DNA of 56,060 nt from positions 1 through 56,060 of the forward strand of contig NZ_JAIPUS010000023.1 in NCBI RefSeq assembly GCF_020055675.1, in the 5' to 3' direction. This document shows, piece after piece, positions 1 through 8,639 of the stretch (position 1 is the stretch's first letter; every line of letters begins with the position of its first letter). Origin of the DNA: Marivita sp. (GTDB lineage: Bacteria > Pseudomonadota > Alphaproteobacteria > Rhodobacterales > Rhodobacteraceae). The translations under genes and the position numbers were made by a program. The notes beneath the pieces were generated by a model. It had not been told where the DNA came from, ran no database searches, and saw nothing but the letters and a program-made list of their open reading frames with translations.

Positions 1-770
1 CGGGGCTCGCCGCGCCAGTCGCGATAGGCGACGGTCAGCGTGTCCTCGTCCATCATCGCGGCCTGGATGCGCGGCCAGGGGCAGGCATAGATGCAGATCT
101 GCTCGCGCGCAAAGCCGCCGAAGGCGAAGGTCGTGGCCGTCAGCACGCCGATGGTGGTATAGGCGATCGGATGCGCATTGAGCGTGAAGAGATCCACCAG
201 AAGCGTCGGCGCATCGGTGAAATAAAACACCCAGGCGCCACCCGTCGCGGCGGCGATCAACAGCCAGGTGATCCACTTCGTCACGCGCAGGCGGACCTTG
301 CGGAAATCCAGCTTCTTCTGGCGGTGCAGGCGCAGGCGCGCGTTGCGGTCGCCCTCGATCCAGCGCTCCACCAGCACGAAGAGATCCGTCCACACCGTCT
401 GCGGGCAGGCATAGCCGCACCACACCCGGCCAAGCGCCGAGGTGAACAGGAACAACCCAAGCCCCGCCATCACCAGAAGACCCGCGATGAAATAGAATTC
501 ATGCGGCCAGATTTCGATCCAGAAAAAGAAAAACCGGCGGCTGCCAAGATCAAGCAGCACCGCCTGATCGGGCAGGTTCGGCCCACGGTCCCAGCGAATC
601 CAGGGCGTGACGTAATAAATCCCCAGGGTGACGAGCATGATCACCCATTTCAGGTTTCTGAATCTTCCATAAACCTTCTTGGGAAAGACAGGTTCTCGGG
701 CGGCATAGAGGCTGGGGGCAGCATCTGGCTGGGATTGAGACAACGGAATCACTCCGGTATTCGCGTTCAT
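1..770 (-). CDS. ccoG: Cytochrome c oxidase accessory protein CcoG (partial, C-terminus outside window)
   Basis: Polyferredoxin-type inner-membrane protein needed for copper delivery and assembly of cbb3 oxidase. Reading the minus strand from the ATG at 770 gives MNANTGVIPLSQ..., then a conserved block LYAAREPVFPKKV, several membrane helices, the ferredoxin-like motif VWCGYACPQTVW and, near the window edge, CIYACPWPRIQAAMMDEDT, which is the CcoG signature. The frame runs off the left end without a stop, so about half the protein is present. It lies downstream of ccoNOQP on the same strand, but a LysR gene and a mini-ORF stand between them. A perfect FNR box (809-822) sits 45 bp upstream of the ATG. 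A class II promoter there would start transcription only a few bases before the ATG, and I see no clear Shine-Dalgarno, so either the leader is very short or the true start is further in. Confidence 0.95.
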   Translation of the reverse strand, partial: MNANTGVIPLSQSQPDAAPSLYAAREPVFPKKVYGRFRNLKWVIMLVTLGIYYVTPWIRWDRGPNLPDQAVLLDLGSRRFFFFWIEIWPHEFYFIAGLLVMAGLGLFLFTSALGRVWCGYACPQTVWTDLFVLVERWIEGDRNARLRLHRQKKLDFRKVRLRVTKWITWLLIAAATGGAWVFYFTDAPTLLVDLFTLNAHPIAYTTIGVLTATTFAFGGFAREQICIYACPWPRIQAAMMDEDTLTVAYRDWRGEP

Positions 771-808
771 TGACAAGGCTGTTGTTTCAGGCACCGCCGG
801 AAAGAGCC

Positions 809-822
809 TTGATTTGCATCAA
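809..822 (-). promoter_or_regulatory. FNR/FnrL box upstream of ccoG
   Basis: TTGATTTGCATCAA is a perfect match to the FNR consensus TTGAT-N4-ATCAA. It lies in the 71-base gap between the LysR stop (842) and the ccoG start (770). Its centre is about 45 bp from the ccoG ATG, consistent with anaerobic or microaerobic activation of ccoG independently of ccoNOQP. That it is functional is inferred. Confidence 0.85.
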
Positions 823-841
823 ATTCTGACTCTGAAACTGA

Positions 842-1756
842 TCAATTTACAAGGGCTGTCGCCGCGGCCTGCCGCCGCAACCAGCCGATAAATGCCTTCG
901 CCTTGGGGCGTAGCGGGCCGGGGGCTGTGACAATGAAATAGGCCGTGTCTTCGGGCTCTTCAAACAACAGGCACAGCCGCCCCGCCGAAATATCGTCCTC
1001 GACCCATTGGCGCACCGTCAGCGACACGCCCTGCCCCTGGCGGACCCCCTCCAGCAAAAGGTTGCCCGGCACCTGCGTCAAACCCCCGATGCGTACCGAA
1101 GCCAGCCCCTTGCGCCTGAGCCAGTCGGTCGATTCCGATGTGCCGTATTCCTGCACCCATGGCAGGTCCAGAAGATCGGCGGGGGCCGTTATCTTGCGCC
1201 CCGCAACCAGGCTTGGCGCCGCGACGACCACCAGCGGCGAAACGAACAGGCACTCGGCCTCGACCCCCGGCCAATCGCCCAGCCCGTGGCGGATCGCGAT
1301 GTCGATTCCGCCCGGCTCCAGCGGGACACGGTCGGGGGTGGGGTTGATCATCACGTCCACATCCGGGTGACGGTTGCGGAAATCCAGCAGCCGGGGCATC
1401 AGCCATTGTGCGGCAAAGCCCGGCGTGGTCGATATCTGAAGCGGGCGGTCGGCATCCGCGCCGGTCAGCGCATCGATCGTGCGCGCGATGCTGCCAAAGC
1501 CCGCGCTGAGGGAATCGGCAAGACTGCGCCCGGCATCGGTCAACCGCAATACGCGCCCCGTGCGGTCCACCAGCGATACGCCCATATGCGCCTCGAGAGA
1601 CTTGACCTGCTGGCTGATCGCCGCGTGGCTGACATTGAGCGCCGCCCCCGCCGCGCTGGCCGAGCCGGTATCAGCCAGGGCCGCAAAGGCCCGCAGCGCG
1701 GTCAGGGGCGGCATGGAAAGCCAATCCATCATGTAATCCAAACTTACACGTTTCAA
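842..1756 (-). CDS. LysR-family transcriptional regulator (GcvA-like)
   Basis: Protein of 304 aa with the N-terminal LysR winged helix-turn-helix (PPLTALRAFAALADTGSASAAG...VSHAAISQQVKSLE, about residues 16-75) followed by a LysR substrate-binding domain. Its wording resembles the GcvA/AmpR-like branch. A shorter start at an internal ATG (MDWLSMPP...) is possible. It lies between ccoP and ccoG and is transcribed away from a small ORF at 1830-1985, the classic LysR-divergent-target arrangement. The short palindrome GTTTCAAAC at 1749-1757 overlaps the start and may be part of an operator. The effector is unknown. Confidence 0.88.
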   Translation of the reverse strand: MKRVSLDYMMDWLSMPPLTALRAFAALADTGSASAAGAALNVSHAAISQQVKSLEAHMGVSLVDRTGRVLRLTDAGRSLADSLSAGFGSIARTIDALTGADADRPLQISTTPGFAAQWLMPRLLDFRNRHPDVDVMINPTPDRVPLEPGGIDIAIRHGLGDWPGVEAECLFVSPLVVVAAPSLVAGRKITAPADLLDLPWVQEYGTSESTDWLRRKGLASVRIGGLTQVPGNLLLEGVRQGQGVSLTVRQWVEDDISAGRLCLLFEEPEDTAYFIVTAPGPLRPKAKAFIGWLRRQAAATALVN

Positions 1757-1829
1757 ACATTCCTGAGTCGCAGGGTGGCAGGTTTTTCCCCATATTCAAA
1801 GCATGAAACGTCACTCACAGGAGATCGCC

Positions 1830-1985
1830 ATGTTCAGCGTATTCGCAAAATCTTTCATGACTGCAACCCGGAGCAGCCTCGCGCCACGCCGCGAAACACC
1901 CAGCCACTGGTCCCCGGGCGAGCGGTTCGACAACCGCGCCCGCGCCGAGCTCGAGGCTCATAGCGAAGCCCGCCGCCGGGACTGA
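1830..1985 (+). CDS. Small basic protein, divergent from LysR regulator
   Basis: The ATG at 1830 is preceded by CAGGAG at a spacing of six bases and encodes about 51 aa starting MFSVFAKSFMTATRSS and ending in an arginine-rich tail (ARAELEAHSEARRRD). No domain is recognised and there is no membrane segment. An earlier in-frame ATG at 1803 lacks as good a ribosome site. The position, about 75 bp from the LysR start and divergent, suggests it is the regulator's target. The reading is supported by the ribosome site and context rather than by homology. Confidence 0.5.
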   Translation: MFSVFAKSFMTATRSSLAPRRETPSHWSPGERFDNRARAELEAHSEARRRD

Positions 1986-2163
1986 TCCCAGCCTCGGGCG
2001 AACGCAAAACAGCAGCGGGCGGCGCCGCTGCATGCTTGACGTTCGAAAGCAGATGTCGGGAAGGTCGGGAAACGCGGGTGGACAGACCGGGCCGCCCGGC
2101 GTTAGATAGGTGGCACCGGCTCTCCCAGGAAACGCGCGAACAGGACGGAAGAGCCAGTGCCTG

Positions 2164-2191
2164 ACCCGCGGACGGCAAGCCGCCCGCGGGT
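2164..2191. terminator. Hairpin just downstream of ccoP
   Basis: The inverted repeat has an 8-bp outer stem ACCCGCGG/CCGCGGGT, one mismatch, then CGGC/GCCG around a two-base loop. It begins about 22 bases beyond the ccoP stop. There is no long T tract on the minus strand, so intrinsic termination is likely but not certain; it could instead stabilise the 3' end of the ccoNOQP message. Confidence 0.5.
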
Positions 2192-2212
2192 GTTCTTATG
2201 CCGGTCGTGCGA

Positions 2213-3082
2213 TCACTCGCCACCGCCCAGCTGATGGACATAGGTGGTCACGGCGCGGATCTTGGCTTCGGTCAGTTGCGCGCCACCCATCGGCGGCATC
2301 ACACCAAAGCGCGAGTTCATCACCGTCTCCTTGACGGTCTCGTAATCCCCGCCATAAAGCCAGATCGCGTCGGTCAGGTTGGGCGCCCCCTGAAAGATGT
2401 CGCCCTTGCCGTCGTCGCCATGGCACGCCGCGCAATTGTCGAGGTAGACTTCCTCCCCCGCGGATACCAGCGATGCGTCCTGTGGTTCATAGGCCGGCGA
2501 CATCGACATGACGTAGTTCACGACCTGTTCGATCTGCGGCTCTTCCAGGATATCGCCGAAGGCGGGCATCTCGGAATAACGCGCATCCGGGTCGTCCTCG
2601 TTCCGGATACCGTGGGCGATGGAATAATGGATGTCTTCCATCGTACCACCCCAGAGCCATGCGTCATCCTGAAGGTTGGGATAGCCCTTGGCCCCCGCCG
2701 CGCCCGAGCCATGACACTGGGCGCACCAGGTCTTGAACACGGCCTCGCCCGCGGAACGGGCATAACCGGCCAGTTCGGGATCGTCGGCGATCGCGGTCAG
2801 TTCGACCGAAGCGAGCCGCTCGTTGATCTCGGAATTGGCGGCCTCGGCCGTGGCGATCTCCTCGGCCACGTTGGCCCGTGTGGACCAGCCCAGGTAGCCC
2901 TGTGTCGCGCCCTGAACCATCGGCCAGGCCGGGTAGGCGATCGTGTACCAGATGCCCCATACGATACAGGCGTAAAAGATCCAGAGCCACCAGCGCGGGA
3001 GGGGATTGTTATACTCTTCGATCCCGTCCCATTCGTGGCCGGTCGTTTCGACCTCGTTCTTCTTCTTGGGTTGTCTTGCCAT
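2213..3082 (-). CDS. ccoP: cbb3-type cytochrome c oxidase subunit III, CcoP (dihaem)
   Basis: Membrane-anchored dihaem cytochrome c that passes electrons to the CcoO/CcoN core. From the ATG at 3082 the protein is 289 aa with one transmembrane helix (about residues 31-52) and two haem c motifs, CAQCH at about 120-124 and CAACH at about 217-221, each in its own cytochrome domain with downstream methionine ligand candidates. A GTG at 3091 overlaps the ccoQ stop, but GGAGG ends one base before it. The same GGAGG is ten bases from the ATG at 3082, so I prefer that start. It is the last gene of ccoNOQP. Confidence 0.97.
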   Translation of the reverse strand: MARQPKKKNEVETTGHEWDGIEEYNNPLPRWWLWIFYACIVWGIWYTIAYPAWPMVQGATQGYLGWSTRANVAEEIATAEAANSEINERLASVELTAIADDPELAGYARSAGEAVFKTWCAQCHGSGAAGAKGYPNLQDDAWLWGGTMEDIHYSIAHGIRNEDDPDARYSEMPAFGDILEEPQIEQVVNYVMSMSPAYEPQDASLVSAGEEVYLDNCAACHGDDGKGDIFQGAPNLTDAIWLYGGDYETVKETVMNSRFGVMPPMGGAQLTEAKIRAVTTYVHQLGGGE

Positions 3083-3087
3083 GTCAG

Positions 3088-3282
3088 TCACGCCTCCTTG
3101 GCGTCGGCTTCACCGCGCGGAGCGGGTTTGTCTTCATGCCGGAACGGGATGCTGGACGGTTCCTCGTAGGTCTTGGTGGATCCGGGCCGAAGGACCCAGA
3201 TCACCACCCCGATGAAGAACACGAACAGAAACAGCAGCATCCAGCTATCGGCAAATGCGCGAAGAAAGGTATAGGTTTCCAT
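3088..3282 (-). CDS. ccoQ: cbb3-type cytochrome c oxidase subunit CcoQ
   Basis: Small 64-aa protein with one N-terminal transmembrane helix (WMLLFLFVFFIGVVIWVL) and a charged cytosolic tail, the usual CcoQ build. CcoQ stabilises the CcoNO-CcoP interaction and protects the complex. GGGAGG lies six bases before its ATG. It sits 11 bases after ccoO and its stop overlaps an upstream alternative ccoP start. Confidence 0.93.
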   Translation of the reverse strand: METYTFLRAFADSWMLLFLFVFFIGVVIWVLRPGSTKTYEEPSSIPFRHEDKPAPRGEADAKEA

Positions 3283-3293
3283 CTTGTCCTCCC

Positions 3294-4022
3294 TTACCGG
3301 CTCGCCACGGGCGTGAATGTCGAGAAATCGACCAGCGTGCCCAGCATCTGCAGATAGGCGATCAGCGCGTCGGCTTCCGAGATACCCGGCTGCCCGTCGA
3401 AGTTGCGCACGTTGACTTTCTCGCCGTAACGCTCGATCAGCCCGTCATAGTCGCCGAACGGGTCGATCTGCGCCTCGAAATCGGCCGCCGCGTTCTCGAT
3501 CATCTCCTCGGTATAGGGCACACCGATCAGACTGTGGGTCTTGAGAAGATCCGCGATATAGGTCGGCTCGATCATCCGGTTTTCCAGGAAACCGTATTTC
3601 GGCATGACCGATTCCGGCACCACGGATTGCGGATCGCGCATGTGGTCCACATGCCACTCGTCCGAATAGCGGCCACCGACGCGGGCAAGGTCCGGCCCTG
3701 TCCGCTTGGAGCCCCACTGGAACGGGTGGTCATACTGCGATTCCGCTGCAAGGCTGTAGTGGCCATAGCGTTCGACCTCGTCGCGCATGGGGCGGACCAT
3801 CTGGCTGTGGCAGACATAGCAGCCCTCACGCACATAGATGTCGCGACCGGTCAGCTCCAGCGGGGTGTAGGGGCGCATGCCCTCTACATCCTCGATGGTG
3901 TTTTCCAGCCAGAACAGCGGTGCGATCTGAACGATGCCGCCAATCGTGACCACCAGAAAGGCAAAGATCGACAGAAGCGTGATGTTCTTCTCGAGGATCT
4001 TGTGTTTTTCAAGAATGGACAT
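3294..4022 (-). CDS. ccoO: cbb3-type cytochrome c oxidase subunit II, CcoO (monohaem)
   Basis: Membrane-bound monohaem cytochrome c of cbb3 oxidase, 242 aa from the ATG at 4022 ([10 protein letters not shown]). It has one N-terminal membrane helix (about residues 16-33) and the haem c site CYVCH at about 68-72, followed by SQMVRP and the conserved [23 protein letters not shown] block. A longer frame starting at 4055 would overlap the end of ccoN and is disfavoured. The gene starts 16 bases after ccoN. Confidence 0.97.
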   Translation of the reverse strand: MSILEKHKILEKNITLLSIFAFLVVTIGGIVQIAPLFWLENTIEDVEGMRPYTPLELTGRDIYVREGCYVCHSQMVRPMRDEVERYGHYSLAAESQYDHPFQWGSKRTGPDLARVGGRYSDEWHVDHMRDPQSVVPESVMPKYGFLENRMIEPTYIADLLKTHSLIGVPYTEEMIENAAADFEAQIDPFGDYDGLIERYGEKVNVRNFDGQPGISEADALIAYLQMLGTLVDFSTFTPVASR

Positions 4023-4038
4023 TGAGTCGGTCCCTTTC

Positions 4039-5643
4039 TTATTCGGCCGGGACAACGGAGTTGCTGGCTTCGACAGCCGGGCTCCGTTTGACGGTCATGA
4101 ACAGGTTGTAGCACATTATGACTGCGCCAGCGATGTAGAGCACCCCACCAAGACCCCGCACGACATACATCGGGAATTTGGCGGCCACTGTGTCGGCAAA
4201 GGCGTTCACGAGGAAACCGTTGGCATCCACTTCGCGCCACATCAGGCCCTCCATGATGCCGGTCACCCACATGGACGCGGCGTAGAGGATGATGCCGATG
4301 GTGGCGAGCCAGAAGTGCCAGCTGACCATGCTCAGGCTATAGAGCCGCTCGCGGTTCCACAGTTTCGGCACAAGGAAGTAGAGCGCGCCGAAGGTGATCA
4401 TGCCGTTCCAGCCAAGCGCGCCGGAGTGCACGTGACCGATGGTCCAGTCGGTGTAATGCGACAACGAGTTGACCGCGCGGATCGACATCATCGGCCCTTC
4501 GAAGGTGGACATGCCGTAGAACCCCAGGGAGATCACCATCATCCGGATCACCGGGTCGGTGCGCAGCTTGTCCCAGGCGCCCGAAAGCGTCATCAGGCCG
4601 TTGATCATGCCGCCCCAGCTGGGCATCCAGAGCACGATCGAGAATACCATGCCCAGCGTCGAGGCCCAGTCGGGCAGAGCCGTGTAGTGCAGGTGGTGCG
4701 GACCGGCCCAGATATACAGGAAGATCAGCGCCCAGAAGTGGATGATCGACAGCTTGTAGCTGAAGACCGGGCGTTCCGCCTGTTTCGGCACGAAATAATA
4801 CATCATGCCAAGGAACCCGGCGGTCAGGAAGAAGCCCACGGCATTGTGGCCATACCACCATTGCACCATCGCGTCCTGCACGCCTGCGAAGACCTGAACC
4901 GACTTCGATCCCCAGATCGAGACCGGGATGCTCAGGTTGTTGAACAGGTGCAGCATCGCCACCGTAACGATGAACGAAAGGAAGAACCAGTTGGCCACGT
5001 AGATATGCGGCTCTTTGCGCTTTATGATCGTGCCGAGGAAAACCGCCAGATAGGCCACCCAGACGATGGTGAGCCAGATATCAACATACCATTCCGGTTC
5101 GGCGTATTCCTTGGACTGGGTCGACCCCAGCAGGTAACCCGTCGCGGCGAGCACGATGAACAGGTTGTAGCCCCAGAACACGAACCATCCAAGATTACCG
5201 CCCCAAAGCCGCGCCGCGCTCGTGCGCTGCACCACGTAGAAGGATGTTGCGATCAAGGCGTTGCCGCCAAACGCAAAGATCACCGCAGAGGTGTGCAGCG
5301 GGCGCAGGCGTCCGAAGTTCGCATACCCTTGCGCCCAATCGAAGTTGAGCCCCGGAAACGCCAGTTGGAACGCGATGAATGTCCCGGCGAGGAACCCGAC
5401 GACAGCCCAGAAGGCGGTTGCGATCACGCCGTAGCGGATCACGCCGTCCATGTAACTCGTTTCCAGCGTCGCCGCCGGCACCGGCTCATCGGTATTGCGC
5501 AACGTCCAGAGAAAAAGCCCGGCAGAGACCGCCATGATGATGATGGCGTGAACCTGATAGGCCAAATCGCGCGCGTAGCTCGCAGCGATCATCGCAAAGA
5601 GCGTGATCAAACCAAGCGCGATCAGCTTGATATAGTTCAACAT
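4039..5643 (-). CDS. ccoN: cbb3-type cytochrome c oxidase subunit I, CcoN
   Basis: Catalytic haem-copper subunit of high-affinity cbb3 oxidase, 534 aa from the ATG at 5643 ([12 protein letters not shown]), with about twelve transmembrane helices. Recognisable blocks are [17 protein letters not shown] (haem-ligand helix), [18 protein letters not shown] (CuB histidine region), [12 protein letters not shown] and [22 protein letters not shown] lies before this ATG; the frame extends eight codons further upstream without a better site. It heads the ccoNOQP operon. An FNR box (5736-5749) lies about 100 bp upstream, with a possible -10 TAAGAA on the minus strand at 5705-5710, correctly spaced for a class II FNR promoter. 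Confidence 0.98.
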   Translation of the reverse strand: MLNYIKLIALGLITLFAMIAASYARDLAYQVHAIIIMAVSAGLFLWTLRNTDEPVPAATLETSYMDGVIRYGVIATAFWAVVGFLAGTFIAFQLAFPGLNFDWAQGYANFGRLRPLHTSAVIFAFGGNALIATSFYVVQRTSAARLWGGNLGWFVFWGYNLFIVLAATGYLLGSTQSKEYAEPEWYVDIWLTIVWVAYLAVFLGTIIKRKEPHIYVANWFFLSFIVTVAMLHLFNNLSIPVSIWGSKSVQVFAGVQDAMVQWWYGHNAVGFFLTAGFLGMMYYFVPKQAERPVFSYKLSIIHFWALIFLYIWAGPHHLHYTALPDWASTLGMVFSIVLWMPSWGGMINGLMTLSGAWDKLRTDPVIRMMVISLGFYGMSTFEGPMMSIRAVNSLSHYTDWTIGHVHSGALGWNGMITFGALYFLVPKLWNRERLYSLSMVSWHFWLATIGIILYAASMWVTGIMEGLMWREVDANGFLVNAFADTVAAKFPMYVVRGLGGVLYIAGAVIMCYNLFMTVKRSPAVEASNSVVPAE

Positions 5644-5735
5644 TTTTCGTTCCTTCGTCAGTCCCACACGATTCGGCTGCCGCGAGGGCGGTTTTCAGAC
5701 TGGGTTCTTAATGGGGAAAGTGGCGAAACCTATCC

Positions 5736-5749
5736 TTGATCTGCATCAA
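5736..5749. promoter_or_regulatory. FNR/FnrL box 1 in the ccoN-usp intergenic region
   Basis: TTGATCTGCATCAA matches the FNR consensus perfectly. Its centre is about 33 bp upstream of a minus-strand TAAGAA (5705-5710), which puts it near -41.5 for a ccoN transcript starting around 5702. It most likely activates ccoNOQP at low oxygen. Confidence 0.9.
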
Positions 5750-5767
5750 TAGAAATTGACGGTTTTC

Positions 5768-5781
5768 TTGATGGGCATCAA
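5768..5781. promoter_or_regulatory. FNR/FnrL box 2 in the ccoN-usp intergenic region
   Basis: TTGATGGGCATCAA is a second perfect FNR box, 32 bp centre-to-centre from the first (about three helical turns, so on the same DNA face). It lies 68 bp from the usp ATG at 5843 and probably serves the usp gene, though no convincing -10 was seen for it. Confidence 0.88.
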
Positions 5782-5842
5782 GGCGCTGCGGTTCAGATTG
5801 CCGGAGGGTGGCGGCAAGACCATTTCAATCGAGGAGCCACCC

Positions 5843-6682
5843 ATGTCTTTCAAAACGCTTCTGGCTGTTGTTACCGACCAAGCCCATTTGAGCGATACCG
5901 TTGCACAGGGCGTGTCGATCGCCCGGGCGCTTGATGCGCATCTGGATGTTGTATGCATTGGTGTCGATCGCACGCAGACGGGATATTACTACGCCGGCAT
6001 GAACGCGGAGGTGTTGCAGCAGACCCTGCAGCAGGCACAGCAGGATGCCAGCGGTCTGGCCCAGGAGGCGAAGCGTCAACTGGGCAAATCGGACGTGCGC
6101 TGGGGCGTGAACGAGACGGTGTGCCAATTGGCCGATATTGCGCGATTTGTCGCGTCCTATGCCCGGTTTGCCGATTTGACGATTGTCCCCCGCCCCTATG
6201 GCGACGATCGCGGTGTCGAGCTTGAACCGGCGGTTGAAGGCGCCATGTTCGAGGGGCAGGCCCCGGTGATCGTTCTGCCCGAGGCAGGCCCGGACCTGGC
6301 GTTGCCGCAGCGCGTGGCCATTGGCTGGAACGAAAGCGCCGAAGCGCTGAACGCGGTGCGCAGCGCCCTGCCCCTTCTCGTTCAGGCGCAAACTGCGCAT
6401 ATCGTGGTGATCGATCCGCCCAAGCATGGGCCGAACCGTTCGGATCCCGGTGGGCAATTGTCGCAATACCTGGCACGCCACGGGGTGAAGGTGGAGATCG
6501 ACGTGTTGTCGAAAACCATGCCGCGCGTGTCCGACGTGATGCGGCGGCATGTCACGGACATCGATGCCGACATGATCGTGATGGGCGCTTACGGCCATTC
6601 CCGCTTTCGCGAGGCGATTCTTGGCGGCGCCACGCGCAACATGCTGGAAACCTGCGAAGTGCCGGTCTTCATGGCGCATTGA
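5843..6682 (+). CDS. Universal stress protein (tandem-domain UspA family)
   Basis: Protein of 279 aa in two Usp-like halves. The C-terminal half carries the nucleotide-binding pattern G-x2-G-x9-G (GAYGHSRFREAILGGATRN), and an N-terminal half starts MSFKTLLAVVTD. The ATG at 5843 has GAGGAG upstream; an in-frame TTG at 5756 is further open but sits between the FNR boxes and is rejected. It is divergent from ccoN with two perfect FNR boxes between them, so low-oxygen induction is expected. Usp genes beside cco operons are common in Rhodobacteraceae. The molecular function is not known from sequence. Confidence 0.92.
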   Translation: MSFKTLLAVVTDQAHLSDTVAQGVSIARALDAHLDVVCIGVDRTQTGYYYAGMNAEVLQQTLQQAQQDASGLAQEAKRQLGKSDVRWGVNETVCQLADIARFVASYARFADLTIVPRPYGDDRGVELEPAVEGAMFEGQAPVIVLPEAGPDLALPQRVAIGWNESAEALNAVRSALPLLVQAQTAHIVVIDPPKHGPNRSDPGGQLSQYLARHGVKVEIDVLSKTMPRVSDVMRRHVTDIDADMIVMGAYGHSRFREAILGGATRNMLETCEVPVFMAH

Positions 6683-6700
6683 GGTCACGCAGTCTCCGGT

Positions 6701-7351
6701 TCACCCGGTGAGCAGGCGCAGTCCCTGGGTCACGTCGGAGCGCACGGCAAGACGGAGGCCGGGTTCATCCCCGGCCTTCAGAGCCGATATGATCAACCGG
6801 TGGTATTGCGGCGCCTCGGTCCGGCGCAGCCGGCCGTAAAGGGCGCGCATCGTCGGACCCAGCTGCAACCAGACGGTTTCTGCCATCGCCAGCATCGCAG
6901 GAGCCTGCGCGCGCAGGTAGAGCGTGCGGTGAAAGTCGAGGTTCGTGCGGATATAGCCCACCGCATCACGGTTCGAGACCACGTCCGAGATGGACCCGTT
7001 GATCGTTTGCAAGCGGTCGATCAGCGCGAGATGCGCGCGCGGCAGGGCGCGGCTGGCCAGCTCCACTTCGATCAGGGAGCGCAGCGAGGCGAGTTCTTCG
7101 ATCCGGTCGTTGGACAGCTCCGGCGTGGACACGCGCCCCGACGCGGACATCGACAGTGCGCCTTCCGCGACAAGGCGCTGAATGGCTTCGCGCGCAGGGG
7201 TCATGGAGACATCGAATTCCTTGCCGATGCCCCGGAGCGTGAGTTGTTGTCCTGGCGAAATCTGACCGAACATGATGCGGTTGCGCAGTCCGCGATAGAC
7301 GCGGTCATGCGCGGATACGGTGGGTTCGGAGGGACGGGTCAGGATGCTCAT
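6701..7351 (-). CDS. GntR-family transcriptional regulator (FadR/FCD subfamily)
   Basis: Protein of 216 aa: an N-terminal GntR winged helix (RVYRGLRNRIMFGQISPGQQLTLRGIGKEFDVSMTPAREAIQRL, split in two conserved blocks, about residues 16-65) and a C-terminal all-helical FCD ligand domain with candidate metal-ligand residues in the DFHRTLY segment. FCD regulators usually repress catabolic genes in response to small acids, but no target operon is adjacent: it converges on usp and is followed upstream by an unrelated peptidase gene. Effector unknown. Confidence 0.9.
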   Translation of the reverse strand: MSILTRPSEPTVSAHDRVYRGLRNRIMFGQISPGQQLTLRGIGKEFDVSMTPAREAIQRLVAEGALSMSASGRVSTPELSNDRIEELASLRSLIEVELASRALPRAHLALIDRLQTINGSISDVVSNRDAVGYIRTNLDFHRTLYLRAQAPAMLAMAETVWLQLGPTMRALYGRLRRTEAPQYHRLIISALKAGDEPGLRLAVRSDVTQGLRLLTG

Positions 7352-7381
7352 GCCGGACTGTGATCACAGGCGCAGCGGTGG

Positions 7382-8074
7382 TCAAGCCTCAAAGCGGAAG
7401 CGATGCAGGTTCGGCCCTTCCTGCCGCAACCATTTCCGTTCGGCATCATGCGGGCCGTAGAGATCGCGCACAACCTGCCAGAACGCGGGCGAATGGTTCA
7501 TTTCCTGGAGATGCGCGACTTCATGCGCCGCGACATAGTCAAGCACGGCCGGCGGGGCGAGGATCAGCCGCCACGAATACATCAGCGCCCCTGCGGACGA
7601 ACATGACCCCCATCGCGACCGTGTGTCCCGCAGCGTGATGCGCTGGTAGCGGCGCCCGATGCGGCCGGCGTACCGGTCCGAAGCGCGGGTCAGCTCCGCG
7701 CGCGCCTGCTCCTTGAGCCATGCCTGAAGTTGCGCGCGTCCCTTTTCAGCCGGTTGCGGCAGCGCGATCACGTTGCCGTCGACCTGCAACCGCTTGCCCG
7801 TGCCGTCACGCAGAAAAAACCGCTGTCCGGCCACATCAAGGCTCTGACCCGGCCCAACCGAGGAGGCGGTTGCCTGCTTTGACAGATGCGTGCTGATCCA
7901 GCCCTGCTTTTCTGCGGCAAAGGCCAGCGCCTCTTGCTCGGACACGCCGCGCGGCACGGTCAGGGTGACGCCGCCGTCGATCCGCGAGATCCGCAGCGTC
8001 ATGCGCCGCGCACGCGCATTTTTTCGCAGGTTTATTGTGATTCCGGGGTTGCCGGGAAGAGTTCTGACGCCCAT
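7382..8074 (-). CDS. YgjP-like (DUF45, M48-type) metallopeptidase
   Basis: Protein of 230 aa. The C-terminal half contains the zinc protease motif HEVAHLQEMNH (HExxH plus a third His), preceded by RDTRSRWGSCSSAGALMYSWRL, the hallmark of the YgjP/DUF45 family. The N-terminal half is the beta-rich family domain (ARRMTLRISRIDGGVTLTVP). It is cytosolic with no signal peptide. Substrates are unknown. The gene is divergent from the FYDLN gene. Confidence 0.92.
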   Translation of the reverse strand: MGVRTLPGNPGITINLRKNARARRMTLRISRIDGGVTLTVPRGVSEQEALAFAAEKQGWISTHLSKQATASSVGPGQSLDVAGQRFFLRDGTGKRLQVDGNVIALPQPAEKGRAQLQAWLKEQARAELTRASDRYAGRIGRRYQRITLRDTRSRWGSCSSAGALMYSWRLILAPPAVLDYVAAHEVAHLQEMNHSPAFWQVVRDLYGPHDAERKWLRQEGPNLHRFRFEA

Positions 8075-8179
8075 TTGATGCTCGACATGATCCGCGACGC
8101 AAAGCCTTTGACACCGGTTCGGTGATATGGCACTTGGCGCGGATTGTCGATATGACCACGCAATTGAAGGGGATGACCC

Positions 8180-8494
8180 ATGCCCAAAGAAGAATGGGGC
8201 GTCAAACGCCTTTGCCCAACCACGGGCAAGCGTTTCTATGACCTGAACAACGACCCGATCATCAGCCCCTATACAGGCGAAGTGGTGGAAGTGGCGACCG
8301 GCAAGACCCGCATGATTGCGGCGGACGCCGAGGACCGCCAGACCAAGACCACCGCCGAAAGCTCGGAAAAATCCGAGGCGTTGGAAGAGGATGATGTCGA
8401 AGTCGAACTGGCCGATGACGTTCTGGAAGACGATGACGACGACAATGTTTCGCTTGACGAGATTGCCGATGTCGCCAACGAGGATAACGATTAA
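8180..8494 (+). CDS. FYDLN-acid domain protein (TIGR02300 family)
   Basis: Protein of 104 aa. The N-terminal ~40 residues carry the family-defining WGVKRLCPTTGKRFYDLNNDPI, a small zinc-ribbon-like fold. The C-terminal half is a very acidic, low-complexity tail (EEDDVEVELADDVLEDDDDD). AGGGGATGACCC lies just upstream of the ATG. The family is widespread in alphaproteobacteria and of unknown function. It is followed by tRNA-Ala. Confidence 0.95.
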   Translation: MPKEEWGVKRLCPTTGKRFYDLNNDPIISPYTGEVVEVATGKTRMIAADAEDRQTKTTAESSEKSEALEEDDVEVELADDVLEDDDDDNVSLDEIADVANEDND

Positions 8495-8563
8495 TTTTCC
8501 GGCGCCGGGGCGGAATCACGCTTGATCCTGCCCCCGCCATTGCTTAATGCAATGTTCACAATC

Positions 8564-8639
<76 letters not shown>

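Noticed and set aside
3934-5739. Long plus-strand open frame (601 codons) across ccoN and ccoO
   Set aside because: It is exactly antisense to two clear oxidase genes; it has a His/Arg/Asp-rich composition typical of reading a GC-rich gene backwards, and no ribosome site or family resemblance.
5756-5842. Upstream TTG start for the universal stress protein
   Set aside because: It would place coding sequence across the second FNR box; the ATG at 5843 has a proper ribosome site and the normal family N-terminus.
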